Of a stretch of DNA of 64,000 bases, positions 32,714-42,104 are shown one piece after another. Under the pieces are notes generated by a model, which saw nothing but the letters and a program-made list of their open reading frames with translations, was not told where the DNA came from and searched no databases. This stretch comes from an uncultured Prochlorococcus sp. (GTDB lineage: Bacteria; Cyanobacteriota; Cyanobacteriia; PCC-6307; Cyanobiaceae): contig CACFCB010000001.1 of NCBI GenBank assembly GCA_902564695.1, forward strand, positions 62,001-126,000. Direction: 5' to 3'. The translations under genes and the position numbers were made by a program. Numbering within the stretch: the first letter of the stretch is position 1; each line of letters starts with the position of its first letter.

Positions 32714-33613
32714 TTAATTATATTTTTTTGAACTAACAATTATTTTATTTACAATTTCCATACTGTTACTTATGATTAAATTGAAAAATAAGAAACTGGT
32801 AAGTAATATAATGAAGCACTCAATGGCTCTTCCTGTCTGATTTATAATAGTATCATTTATTGAATAAATATCTGAATATCCAACTGCTATTGCGAGAGTA
32901 CTATTCTTAGCAAGATTAAGGTATTGACTTGTCAGCCCAGGAATGATTGCAGGTAATGCTTGAGGAATTATTATGCTTATAAGACCTTTGATTTCAGAAA
33001 GTCCTAAACTTCTAAAAGCTTCCCATTGACCTCTGGATACTGAAAGAATTCCACCACGAATTACTTCTGCGATGTAAGCACTTGTGAATATACTTAGTCC
33101 AAATAATAATGCTGAAAACTCTGAAGAAAAACTTAGGCCATATAATTCTATGCCTTGATTTGAAACTTTAAAGATATTTTCAATATGGATTAAAATATTA
33201 TCTTTTAAACCTAAGAAGCCTACAAAATACCAAAACATGAGTTGAAGCAAAAGAGGCGTTTGTCTTATTATTGTTATGTAGCCTGCTGCTATTAAACCTA
33301 TTAAAGAGTGTGTGCTAGTTCTTGCGAAACCTATTAGAGTCCCTATAAAAGTACTTAAAATTAATGATATAAAAATTACTTTTAGGCTATTTAGCCATCC
33401 TATGAATAATGCCCAAGCATATGTATCTGAAGCTGAATAAGGTAAGGGATATTCAGCTAAAGCAAAACTTGCTGGTTTTAAAAGCCAGCTGAAATTGATA
33501 CCGATACCAGTTCTTATTAAATTTATTGCTAGGTTATTAATTAATATTCCAAATAAACTAATAAAGACAATAAAAATAAAATATTGTAAAAATATGTTTC
33601 TGTGTTTATTCAT
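32714..33613 (-). CDS. aapQ: L-amino-acid ABC transporter permease AapQ-like
   Basis: A 299-residue permease with about six membrane segments. LKVIFISLILSTFIGTLIGF begins the permease core, TIIRQTPLLLQLMFWYFVG follows, and the EAA loop is in EAFRSLGLSEIKGLISIIIP. It is shorter than proteobacterial AapQ (about 400 residues), mainly in the periplasmic insertion. It is the partner of the following AapM-like permease, three bases away, in a heterodimeric channel. Confidence 0.88.
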   Translation of the reverse strand: MNKHRNIFLQYFIFIVFISLFGILINNLAINLIRTGIGINFSWLLKPASFALAEYPLPYSASDTYAWALFIGWLNSLKVIFISLILSTFIGTLIGFARTSTHSLIGLIAAGYITIIRQTPLLLQLMFWYFVGFLGLKDNILIHIENIFKVSNQGIELYGLSFSSEFSALLFGLSIFTSAYIAEVIRGGILSVSRGQWEAFRSLGLSEIKGLISIIIPQALPAIIPGLTSQYLNLAKNSTLAIAVGYSDIYSINDTIINQTGRAIECFIILLTSFLFFNLIISNSMEIVNKIIVSSKKYN

Positions 33614-33633
33614 TCCTGGAACCGTTTACTTTA

Positions 33634-34689
33634 TTAGTTGAATGGTGGTGAAATATGTATACCTCCTTTAGTATAAAGTTCATTTAATCCCCTTGGAATA
33701 GGCACCTCGCTATTTTTTCCTAGATTCCTTTCATAAATCTCACCATAATTGCCAGTTGAGCTGATTACCTTGACTACAAAGTCATTGCTTAGTCCAATTT
33801 TTTCTCCAAGTCCACCATCAATCCCTAGAAATCTTCTTAATGGTTTTAATTCTGGATTGTTTTTTGCGAGTTGTACCTTCTCATAGATATTTGATTTGGT
33901 TATGCCTTGTTCTTCTGCAGATATGAGAGCAAAAATGACCCATCGCATCGCATCACCAAGTTTTTGGTCTTGACCATCAGAGGCTGGGGCAAGTGGCTCC
34001 TTGCTCAATACATCATCGAGAATAATGTGATCTAATGGATCTTTAAAGCCTGACCTGGCTGCGGCTAATTGTGAGCGATCAGAAGTCATAGCTGAACAGC
34101 GACCCTGCAAATAACCAGCAACCACCTGGTTCAGATCTTGATATTTGATTGGTGTATAAGGAAGTGATGCGCTTTCAAATGCGTCATTTATATTTTGTTC
34201 AGTAGTAGTACCAGAACCCACACATATGGATTTATTTGCAAGATCTTCAAGATTGTTTAATCCACTTTCCTGCTTAACCATCAATCCTTGACCATCATGA
34301 AAAACAACTGGCGCAAAACTTAATCCATTACCTTCTGAGGAGTCTCTGCTGAGAGTGAAGGTAGTGTTTCTTGATAACAAATCAATTTCACCAGTTTTTA
34401 TAGCTGTAAATCTTTCTGCTGCAGTTAGAGGTCTAAATTGAATTTTTTTAGCATCTCCTATAAATGCTGCAGCAAAGGCTTTGCATATGTCTACATCTAG
34501 GCCTTTATAACTACCATCACTTTCGAGAAAACTAAATCCAGGAATTTTTCCACTTACACCACAAATTAATTCATTTCTCTTTTTTATTAGATCAAGCCGA
34601 GAGTTATTGGCCTGGTTTGTAGTTGCACAACCAGTTAATAGCATTGTTAAACCAACTATACCTGAGACAAATCGACGCATAATTTTCAT
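33634..34689 (-). CDS. aapJ: Amino-acid ABC transporter substrate-binding lipoprotein AapJ-like
   Basis: A 351-residue periplasmic solute-binding protein. The lipobox LLTGC puts the lipidated cysteine at residue 21. The SBP_bac_3 fold shows NELICGVSGKIPGFSF, the family signature region GLDVDICKAFAAAF and TLSRDS. AapJ features are SICVGSGTTTEQNI and RRFLGIDGGLGEKIGLSNDF. It captures polar or general L-amino acids and delivers them to AapQM. It is the first gene of the five-gene operon and lies after a 436-base spacer. Confidence 0.92.
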   Translation of the reverse strand: MKIMRRFVSGIVGLTMLLTGCATTNQANNSRLDLIKKRNELICGVSGKIPGFSFLESDGSYKGLDVDICKAFAAAFIGDAKKIQFRPLTAAERFTAIKTGEIDLLSRNTTFTLSRDSSEGNGLSFAPVVFHDGQGLMVKQESGLNNLEDLANKSICVGSGTTTEQNINDAFESASLPYTPIKYQDLNQVVAGYLQGRCSAMTSDRSQLAAARSGFKDPLDHIILDDVLSKEPLAPASDGQDQKLGDAMRWVIFALISAEEQGITKSNIYEKVQLAKNNPELKPLRRFLGIDGGLGEKIGLSNDFVVKVISSTGNYGEIYERNLGKNSEVPIPRGLNELYTKGGIHISPPFN

Positions 34690-35125
34690 AGATCATTAAG
34701 GTAGATTTTCGCTAACATTTTCTATTTTTTAGACAATTAAAGAAAATCTTTTACTTTTTCTTCATTGAAAGTTGTGATATTAAGCGTAGGGCTTTCTTGA
34801 TTTGACTAAATAATAGTATTTATTGTTTAGTTGAATTAAACTTTAAAAAAATAGTTTTTGAATTTCTTTTTAGTTTCGATCTTCAATGGCTACTAGATAA
34901 CATTTTTTGCTTTTGACATTATCTGAACTATTTAGATAATGTTATTAGTTATTGATAAAACATGTTAATTTGGTCTAAGATTAATAATATTCAATAAAAA
35001 TATATTATAATTGACATGATTGATGAATAAGCTTAGTATTATTTTTTTATTAAGCTTCTTGGTCTTAAAGGTGAGGATATTCATTTTGCAGTTAGAGGCA
35101 AACCTAAAGTAAAAGGGGAAGATTT
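34690..35125. other. Intergenic region upstream of the aap operon
   Basis: About 440 very AT-rich bases between the divergent aapJ and a small membrane-protein gene. Both promoters should be here. I looked for an NtcA site (GTA-N8-TAC) and found none that is exact. There is no RNA gene or credible open frame. Confidence 0.5.
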
Positions 35126-35416
35126 ATGAAACGTCATAATAAAAAAAGATTTTTCAGATTATTAATGGTTTTATTTATTCTAATTATCTCTTTATCGGTT
35201 TGTCTATTTATTAGTCTTAATTTTATAGTGAATCCTGTTATATACTGGCTTGCTTCAACTGAAGGAGTAAGAATATTTATAAGTTGTATTCTTTCATGGA
35301 TAGGATTAAATAAAGGTTTTGATTTTTTTTATAAGCGATATAAACGTCAGAAAAAGGTTGAAAGGTTCAATGCCTTAAAAGTCCCTTATCCCCGTATATT
35401 TAGAGGTAGAAGTTGA
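35126..35416 (+). CDS. Small membrane protein, unknown function
   Basis: A 96-residue protein. A very basic N-terminus (MKRHNKKRFFR) is followed by a membrane segment (LLMVLFILIISLSVCLFISL), a second weaker hydrophobic stretch (VRIFISCILSWIGL), and a basic C-terminus ending PYPRIFRGRS. An RBS-like GGGGAAG lies 6 bases before the ATG. No family is recognised. It stands at the left edge of a region rich in tiny membrane proteins. Confidence 0.65.
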   Translation: MKRHNKKRFFRLLMVLFILIISLSVCLFISLNFIVNPVIYWLASTEGVRIFISCILSWIGLNKGFDFFYKRYKRQKKVERFNALKVPYPRIFRGRS

Positions 35417-35646
35417 GTTGATATAAATTAACCTTAAATCCAATTAGTTTTTTTATGATTTCATATATAAGAATTTAAAAAAATAGGGAACAATTTTTTT
35501 AATCGTTGTTAAATTCCAAGATATATTTTTGTTTGCTTTTACTAGCTATCATTGATGCTTTTGGTGCTTATTAAAAGCATTGGTTTGGTCGTATTGGAGT
35601 GACCTTTTTTCTCGAGGGGCAATACTTTATTTTATCCATTAGGGGA

Positions 35647-37222
35647 TTAACCGAAACCAGTCATTTCAGTAAAGAGAGTTTTATTTTCATCTGACTCCGA
35701 GAAACTTAGAAGGACTTCTTCTATTGTTTCAGCTCCAATACTTAATTGTCCCAACCAATACTTAAGTTCATCAGGATCATGTATGTAGTCGCTTAAAAGA
35801 AGCGTTATATAGGCGAAACATTTTTCCAGAGTCAGTATTTAAACCAGTGACTTGATCAAATGTGCCTTTGATATCAATAATTGCACTAAACTCGTGAAAT
35901 GAACTTTCGCTTTTTTCTCCATTAAATCTCAATAGAGGATATCCTGAAATGTCCTCGTATGAAGAGTCGAGTTTGATTTGATCAATACCATTACCTTTAC
36001 TGTAGAATTTGTAATCACTAAAATTACCACTTTAGCTTTTTATAACGTCTACCTTCTTTTTGTCTACTAATTTATCTGAAAAATTTAGATATTCAATATT
36101 AGAAAGAGTATCAATTCCATTATTTATAACTGTAGTTTGATCTTTAATTTGTAGAGCATCAACTTCTCTTGTAAAGGAATAATCTGAAAATTTCCCTGAA
36201 TAAACATAAGTATCAGAACCTGCTCCGCCGTTAATTGTGTCAGACCCCTCTGATGCAAAAAAGTCTCGTTACTATCGCTTTCTACTAGTTGATCATTTGA
36301 ACTACTACCAGTATTTACAATATACCTAGAGACACCTTGATTTTTTTTTTTTTTTTTCAATATTCTCTATAAATCATTGCTAGAAGGCTTGCTAATTACT
36401 TTCTTGATATAGTTCTAAGATAAATTATGACCCAAGGGATTACCTTCGATGATTGTCTTGGGATTTAGGTAACTGTATGACCATTCTGGATCAAGACTGC
36501 CTGAATATTTTTGAATGTATCCCCATTCAGCAAAGGTTAAAGCATATTGATATTCAACCATTACTGTTTTCCAATAAGTAAAGCTATCAATTCCCAAATA
36601 TTTATAGCTTGAAGCATTAAAGACTCCATTATTCAGAGCTTCTTTTGTCGCTTCGTATAGCAAACCAGATAATATTGGCTCTTCTTTAGAGGCATCTCCT
36701 CCATATTGAGGACTTCTATCTTCAAAAAATAAAAATTGTTCAGGGAATGCACCTGGTAATGCAAATCTAACCAGTGTATGTAATAAGTTTTCAAGAACTT
36801 TCGGTGATTTGACTGTTAGCTGTTTTTTCCGACTTTCCAGAAAGATTAAATTGCCATATAAAATCAGTAAGACTGTGCTGATCGTTCGTCAAGTCCCACC
36901 CAGAATAATTATCTCCGTTTAAGCTAGGAATATATGTATCTATTTCTTCAACTCCTATTCGTTGTAAGGTATTAATTGTTTTTAAATGTTTAATAGCTCT
37001 AACTTGAGCGGCTGAATCAATAGATGTATTTTCTGGGTTAAGTAATAATTTTGTTGTTTGAGCTATTTTTCTTATGAATTCATCTTCAACAGCAACATTG
37101 CCATCTATTTCTTTTAATCCAGCTAATTTAAGTCCGTAAACCTCTATATATCTATCAAAGAGTTCTATTCCTTTACTTGATTGAATTTTATAGCTTTTAT
37201 AAATAGGGTTTAATGGCTCCAT
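35647..37222 (-). pseudogene. Decayed RTX/DUF4214 secreted protein
   Basis: A single ancestral protein can be followed across three reading frames. The start is an ATG at 37222 (MEPLNPIYKSYKIQSSKG). The frame slips near 36825 at an A6 run and continues as SPKVLENLLHTLVRFALPG, then KYLGIDSFTYWKTVMVEYQY. Two in-frame TAG stops follow (the first at 36415-36417), then an A17 run (T17 at 36341-36357). A second slip occurs at a T6 run near 36260. Next comes an RTX-like GSDTINGGAGSDTYVYSG, a TAA near 36034, another slip near 35805, and a DUF4214-like end (YWLGQLSIGAETIEEVLLSF) that stops at 35647. It was probably a secreted calcium-binding protein. Confidence 0.85.
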
Positions 37223-37307
37223 TTAAGAAAGCACTCTTGTGCTAAATCTTTTCAGAAGTCCATTTTTATTATTTTAATTAAAATCATTAATTTAAAATAA
37301 AGAGTCT

Positions 37308-37670
37308 CTATTTTTCTGAGGAAGGCTGTGAAAATAGATAAATATTATAGAATGGAATAAAAGAACAAAATACCCATAAAACAAGGTTCTCTTTACCAAT
37401 ATCTCTAAGTCTTCTTGTCAATAAAGCTAGAAAGACTAAAAAAGAAGGTATGCTATACAAAATACTCCAGTTATAGAATGGAGCGACTGTATAAAAATCA
37501 TTTGGATTATTAGTGAGACTATTGTTAGATAATACAGAAATTAAAGCCCCAATTAATCCATCAAGGATAAAGAAGTGCCAGAAAGGGATTCTACTTGTTT
37601 TGTCTGTGTAATTAAAAATCTGGCTCCAAGCTAGAAAGTAATTTGAAAGAACTCTTTCGAGAAAATTCAT
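37308..37670 (-). CDS. DUF805 family membrane protein
   Basis: A 120-residue membrane protein. TDKTSRIPFWHFFILDGLIG is the DUF805 entry motif (R-x-x-FW), two more hydrophobic segments follow, and RRLRDIGKENLVLWVFCSFI is the conserved R-R-L-x-D motif before the last segment. The family has four membrane helices and no established function. It is downstream of the ABC-F gene's divergent neighbour and just upstream (in its own direction) of the decayed RTX gene. Confidence 0.85.
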   Translation of the reverse strand: MNFLERVLSNYFLAWSQIFNYTDKTSRIPFWHFFILDGLIGALISVLSNNSLTNNPNDFYTVAPFYNWSILYSIPSFLVFLALLTRRLRDIGKENLVLWVFCSFIPFYNIYLFSQPSSEK

Positions 37671-37751
37671 ATTTTTCTAATTTGTATTTGTAGTTATCTA
37701 AGATCCTACCTAAAATTTGTCCTAAGAATTTTTCTCTAATAAAAAATAATA

Positions 37752-37961
37752 ATGAACGGTATTTTCTTTATAATCCTCACAGCTTCTCTTATATCTCCAA
37801 CGATAGTAGATGCAGATGAGCGAATTTATGAAACGAAGAATATTTGTGGACGTTATTATGCTGCAGAAATTAGTAGTTCAGAGACAGCTCGATTATTAGG
37901 GCTTAAAGGCTCTGGTAGAGTTGGCTCAAGAGTTGAGCAGTATTGCAATTTCTTTCGCTAA
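37752..37961 (+). CDS. Small secreted protein, unknown function
   Basis: A 69-residue protein. The first 20 residues look like a signal peptide (FFIILTASLISPTIVDA), with likely cleavage after VDA. The mature part has two cysteines (NICGRYYAAE and EQYCNFF), which could pair in the periplasm. No family is recognised. There is no clear RBS, so the start is tentative. Confidence 0.55.
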   Translation: MNGIFFIILTASLISPTIVDADERIYETKNICGRYYAAEISSSETARLLGLKGSGRVGSRVEQYCNFFR

Positions 37962-38107
37962 TTTAATTTTCTTTATTTTTAAAGTCTAGACTGATTTTTT
38001 TTGAATTGATTTTTGTTAAATATTTGAGTATCAGGTGAAAAAGCTTTAAAAGTAAAGGGGGTATTATTTATGAGGTAGCTTTAATTATGATTCTGAGGAA
38101 TTAACTT

Positions 38108-40036
38108 GTGTTGATTAGTCTTGTTAATGCTTCAACAGACTTTGGGATAAAAAATCTTTTCAAAAATTTAGATCTGCATATTAATAAAAGGGAGAGACTT
38201 GGTTTAATTGGACCGAATGGATCTGGGAAGTCAACTCTTTTGAGGGTCATTGCTGGGTTAGAACCTCTTAGACAGGGAGAAAGAAGATGTTTATCATCAT
38301 TGCGGATATCTTTAGTGGGTCAAGAAACAAGTTATGACAGTGAAAAAACTATCTTGGAAGAAGTTCTGGAAGGATGTGGAGAAAAAAGAAAATTTTTACT
38401 TAACTTCAGCAGATTAACTAGAAAAATAGCTCAAAATCCAAAAGACGAAAGTCTTTTGAAAAAGCTTGGTCAAGCAAGTGAACTAATGGATTCCGCTGGG
38501 GCATGGAATTTAGAACAACAATGCCAGGATGTGTTAAGAAGACTAGGTATAAAAGATTTAGATAAGCCAATCAAAGATCTTTCTGGCGGTTATCGAAAAA
38601 GAGTGGGACTTGCTGCTGCGCTTGTCTCTCGACCAGATGTCTTACTTCTTGATGAACCCACTAATCACTTAGATGCTTCTGCCGTGGAATGGTTGCAAAA
38701 CTGGCTTGAACATTATGAAGGGGCTCTTGTCTTGATTACTCACGATAGATATTTTCTTGATCGTATTACTTCAAGGATGGTCGAAATCAATAATGGGGAA
38801 GCTCGAAAGTACTCTGGAAATTATCGTGAGTTTCTTCAACAGAAAGTTGAACAAGAGGAAGCAGAGGCATCTACTAAGAAAAAATTTCAGGGTGTTTTAA
38901 GAAAAGAATTAGCTTGGTTAAGACAAGGTCCTAAAGCAAGAAGCACAAAACAAAAAGCACGTATTCAAAGGATTTCAGAAATGCAAGCACAACCAAGAAT
39001 GCAAGTCAAAGCTAAATTAGAAATGAATTCTTTGACTAGAAGAATTGGGAAAATAGTAATTGAGGCTGAAGATGTGGGATTTTCTCTAAATAATAAAGGC
39101 AACAATTTAAATCTTTTAGAAAATTTCACTTATAGCTTTAGTCCAGAAGATCGTGTAGGTATTATTGGTCCAAATGGAAGTGGAAAATCGACTCTTTTAG
39201 ATCTAATTGCAGGTAAAAAATTACCTACAAGTGGTGAAATAAAACTTGGAGAAACTGTTCAAATTGGTTATCTCGATCAACATACAAATGATTTAAATCA
39301 AGGGAGAGGTCTAAATCGTAAAGTTATCGAATTTGTTGAGGAGGCAGCATTTCAGATTGATCATGGAGGAAAAAAAATTACAGCATCACAACTTTTAGAT
39401 AAATTTCTGTTTCCACCAAATCAACAACATAGTCCTTTATCAAAGCTTTCAGGAGGGGAGAAAAGAAGACTTGCTCTCTGCAAAATGCTGATACAAGCTC
39501 CTAATGTCTTGCTGCTTGATGAGCCTACAAATGATTTGGATATACAAACACTAAGCGTACTTGAAGACTTCCTTGAGGATTTTAAAGGATGTGTAGTAGT
39601 AGTTTCGCATGATAGATATTTTCTTGATAGAACTATCGATCGAATTTTTAATTTTGAAAAAGGTATTTTGAAAAGATATGAAGGAAATTATTCTAGATTT
39701 CTTGAGCAAAGAATAATAGAGGATATAAATAATGAAAAGAAAGAACAATCCAATAGCGTGAATTATTTCGAAAATAAGAATGGATTAGAAGAAAAATCAA
39801 AGCCTAAAAATAATAAGAAGCGATTGAGTTTTAAAGAAGCTAGAGAACTCAAAGAATTAGATCTTAAATTGCCATTACTAGAGAAACAGAAAATTTTTTT
39901 AGAGAAAAAGATAACTGAAAATGATACAGACATCCGTGAGATAAGTCATCAATTAGCGGCACTTATTGAATCTATTCAAGAGCATGAGGATAGATGGATT
40001 GAGCTAAGTGAGTTGTCTGAGTCTTTCAAATTGTAA
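38108..40036 (+). CDS. ABC-F ribosome-associated ATPase, Uup-like
   Basis: A 642-residue soluble protein with two ABC domains. Walker A GPNGSGKST occurs at residues 35-43 and again near 355. The signatures are LSGGYRKRVG and LSGGEKRRLAL, and the Walker B motifs are LLLDEPTNHLDAS and LLLDEPTNDLDIQ. The interdomain linker (QQKVEQEEAEASTKKKFQGV) is the ribosome-reaching arm. A charged C-terminal coiled coil (residues 560-642) is like that of Uup. ABC-F proteins act on stalled or quality-controlled ribosomes or branched DNA. The start is a GTG at 38108. Confidence 0.92.
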   Translation: MLISLVNASTDFGIKNLFKNLDLHINKRERLGLIGPNGSGKSTLLRVIAGLEPLRQGERRCLSSLRISLVGQETSYDSEKTILEEVLEGCGEKRKFLLNFSRLTRKIAQNPKDESLLKKLGQASELMDSAGAWNLEQQCQDVLRRLGIKDLDKPIKDLSGGYRKRVGLAAALVSRPDVLLLDEPTNHLDASAVEWLQNWLEHYEGALVLITHDRYFLDRITSRMVEINNGEARKYSGNYREFLQQKVEQEEAEASTKKKFQGVLRKELAWLRQGPKARSTKQKARIQRISEMQAQPRMQVKAKLEMNSLTRRIGKIVIEAEDVGFSLNNKGNNLNLLENFTYSFSPEDRVGIIGPNGSGKSTLLDLIAGKKLPTSGEIKLGETVQIGYLDQHTNDLNQGRGLNRKVIEFVEEAAFQIDHGGKKITASQLLDKFLFPPNQQHSPLSKLSGGEKRRLALCKMLIQAPNVLLLDEPTNDLDIQTLSVLEDFLEDFKGCVVVVSHDRYFLDRTIDRIFNFEKGILKRYEGNYSRFLEQRIIEDINNEKKEQSNSVNYFENKNGLEEKSKPKNNKKRLSFKEARELKELDLKLPLLEKQKIFLEKKITENDTDIREISHQLAALIESIQEHEDRWIELSELSESFKL

Positions 40037-40428
40037 TGTCATTCTTTTTCTCAGTAGCAAAGTAAACTGACTTACAAGGGGCATAAATGGTATGAGATAA
40101 ATTATGTTAGATTAAATGAGTCTTGCCTTTATTGACCCCCTTTGAAATTATTATAAGTTTTCGAATTAATAATGATTTTATATTCGTCTATAAAATGTTG
40201 CCGACTCCACTAATAACAGTTCCCTGACATTTGTTGATATGAATTTATTGACTGCTTTTTATAGTAATTGGTTTGGGATAAACAAAATTCATCGATCTGG
40301 ATACTTTTAGTAGTCTAGCTACTGTTGAAAATCAATACATATTCTCAAGAAAAAGATTTTTTTATTACAAGGAGAGAATTGTTATTTGAAATTTTTAACT
40401 ATAATCAATATATGAATATAAATGAATT
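40037..40428. other. Intergenic DNA, nothing recognised
   Basis: About 390 AT-rich bases after the ABC-F gene. No open frame longer than about 25 residues with a plausible start, no RNA gene and no strong hairpin were seen. Confidence 0.4.
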
Positions 40429-40596
40429 GTGAAGTTGATCCAATGGCATAAATCATTTGTTGAACGTGCTCAAAAAGAATTGGGGATTTCCAATTATGCG
40501 CTTTATTGGTTTGGGTTTTTCGAGGGTGCTTTGGTTATGTGGATTATTGTGAAAGTTATCTCTGTGTTGAAGATTAAATCCGAGTTTTCTTTTTAA
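40429..40596 (+). CDS. Possible 55-residue small membrane protein
   Basis: A GTG-started frame of 55 residues. A soluble basic N-terminus (WHKSFVERAQKELGISNYAL) is followed by one hydrophobic helix (FEGALVMWIIVKVISVL) and the end KIKSEFSF. The composition is protein-like. No family is recognised with certainty. No RBS is evident. Confidence 0.5.
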   Translation: MKLIQWHKSFVERAQKELGISNYALYWFGFFEGALVMWIIVKVISVLKIKSEFSF

Positions 40597-40612
40597 TGAA
40601 GATATTTTTAGA

Positions 40613-40738
40613 GTGACTTATGGAGTTTCAAAAGAAGATCCCCCCCTTATTTATTTGATTGTCTCTTTGACTCTTATAACAATTGCAATTGGGATTCTTT
40701 TTATAGGGAAATTTATTTTTGCAACTATTTTTTTATAA
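40613..40738 (+). CDS. Possible 41-residue small membrane protein
   Basis: A GTG-started frame of 41 residues, 16 bases after the preceding small frame. It reads TYGVSKEDPPLIYLIV then a hydrophobic segment (SLTLITIAIGILFIGKFIF). It reads through a C7 run (PP) in frame. It might be a remnant of a larger gene. No RBS is evident. Confidence 0.35.
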   Translation: MTYGVSKEDPPLIYLIVSLTLITIAIGILFIGKFIFATIFL

Positions 40739-40923
40739 TGGGGATTATTTCATTAATAGCATGGAAATTCTTGGGTTTATTTGAAGACAGCTAAATCACT
40801 AGATGTTCTAGATATCCCTGCTGAATGAAACATTGACAAACAAATTTATTTACTTTCAAAATATATAAAATGCTTGTTTTACTTCCAAACGAATTTAATC
40901 TGGATAAAATACTTTACTTAACA

Positions 40924-41130
40924 ATGGTTGTTGATTCTGAAATAATTTCGCCTTCTAGCAAAAAAGGTAGTAATTCAGGTAGATTTTTCCCGAAATGGGC
41001 AATTTATACTGCTAGTGGTATTGGAGTTTTAGTTGCTATTGGATTAATACAAGCCCTTCTACCAGTAATTGGAATGGCTTTTTTATTGGCTTTTATTTGG
41101 TCCCAATCAACAACGACTCGAAGATACTGA
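40924..41130 (+). CDS. Small membrane protein, unknown function
   Basis: A 68-residue protein. An N-terminal soluble part (VVDSEIISPSSKKGSNSG) precedes a hydrophobic hairpin (WAIYTASGIGVLVAIGLIQA and IGMAFLLAFIW), then a short polar tail. The frame opens at an ATG at 40870, but the ATG at 40924 gives a more typical N-terminus. No RBS decides it. No family is recognised. Confidence 0.55.
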   Translation: MVVDSEIISPSSKKGSNSGRFFPKWAIYTASGIGVLVAIGLIQALLPVIGMAFLLAFIWSQSTTTRRY

Positions 41131-41179
41131 AAACCTGTTTGTAAAGAATTTAGGCTTCTCTTAAAGATCTTTGGATTTC

Positions 41180-41332
41180 TTATCTCCCGATAATGAAATG
41201 GTGAACAGAGGGTACCGTTCTATAAAGAATGTAAATAATAAGCACTAATAAATTCCCTCCAACAACTGCGGCTCCTGCAGCAAAATTTCCTTCTTTCGTG
41301 GTGTAATCCCACTTTGGTTCGTTATCTGTCAT
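41180..41332 (-). CDS. Single-helix small membrane protein
   Basis: A protein of about 50 residues. A hydrophilic N-terminus (MTDNEPKWDYTTKEGNFA) is followed by one helix (GGNLLVLIIYILYRTV) and the end HHFIIGR. An upstream ATG at 41374 extends it by 14 Asn-rich residues, which look untranslated. The shape resembles other small thylakoid-type proteins of picocyanobacteria, but no family is assigned. Confidence 0.55.
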   Translation of the reverse strand: MTDNEPKWDYTTKEGNFAAGAAVVGGNLLVLIIYILYRTVPSVHHFIIGR

Positions 41333-41541
41333 GGTTGTATTATTAATCTCTTTATTATTGCAATTTATTCTCATTGATCAACAAATATAACTAATAAAAG
41401 CATAAAGAAACTCCTATTTTTTTTAAATTCAAGATCTAACCTTTTTTTCTTGACAAAATAGAAAAGAGATTAGAGGAAATGGAATCAAAGTTATCGGTCC
41501 TTTAAATCTTTGTCTATAACTGACTTAATCTTGTGGGGGGA

Positions 41542-41865
41542 TTATATTTCTTCTTTTGAAATCACTTCGGTGTCAACAATATCTTGTGTATCTACAAATT
41601 CGCTTCTTTTTCGGTCTATCCAGCTATTTATTCCAAATACAATAGGCTTTGAACCTCGATATATAAAAAAGGCCGTTGGAAGAATGCTTATTATTCCAAT
41701 TACTGGGTTTTTGAATATTAGTCGTCCTGCTTTCACATTAAAAAGGATAATTAAGATAGAAGGAATTAAAATACTTAAAATTGTTTTGATAGCTTCAATC
41801 CAGCCAATACGATATACCCACCAGATTGAGGCTAAGCCAGCAACGTATAGAACAAAATACGTCAT
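41542..41865 (-). CDS. Membrane protein with basic tail, unknown function
   Basis: A 107-residue protein with three hydrophobic segments (VLYVAGLASIWWVYRIGWI, TILSILIPSILIILFNV, NPVIGIISILPTAFFIY). An acidic C-terminus follows (DTQDIVDTEVISKEEI). The plus-strand frame overlapping it is a shadow. No family is recognised. Confidence 0.65.
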   Translation of the reverse strand: MTYFVLYVAGLASIWWVYRIGWIEAIKTILSILIPSILIILFNVKAGRLIFKNPVIGIISILPTAFFIYRGSKPIVFGINSWIDRKRSEFVDTQDIVDTEVISKEEI

Positions 41866-41909
41866 AAATATTACCTACTATGTAAATTAATTCCCGAAGT
41901 CTAGATATT

Positions 41910-42104
41910 TTAAGAGCTTCTTTTTTGCTTTGAGTTGTTTGTTTCGAGTATATAAACACTTAAAGCTATTAATAAAGTTACCAAAAGCGAGGTCGCTAAC
42001 CAACTCAATTGACTCATGGTCATACCCAGGTAAGGACCATCAATGGGTTGCTCAGACCATGTACCAGGCAAGTGCCAGACTTGTGGATTGGATAGGAAAA
42101 TCAT
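41910..42104 (-). CDS. Small single-helix membrane protein
   Basis: A 64-residue protein. A polar N-terminus (NPQVWHLPGTWSEQPIDGPY) is followed by one strongly hydrophobic helix (LSWLATSLLVTLLIALSVYI), then a basic tail (NSKQKRSS). It could be a thylakoid or plasma-membrane microprotein. No family is recognised. Confidence 0.6.
   Translation of the reverse strand: MIFLSNPQVWHLPGTWSEQPIDGPYLGMTMSQLSWLATSLLVTLLIALSVYILETNNSKQKRSS

Noticed and set aside
34690-35125. NtcA site for the aap operon
   Set aside because: No exact GTA-N8-TAC was found by eye; imperfect matches in such AT-rich DNA are not informative.
41510-41890. Plus-strand frame of 126 residues
   Set aside because: It lies opposite the 107-residue membrane protein at 41542-41865, whose three clean hydrophobic segments make it the better reading.
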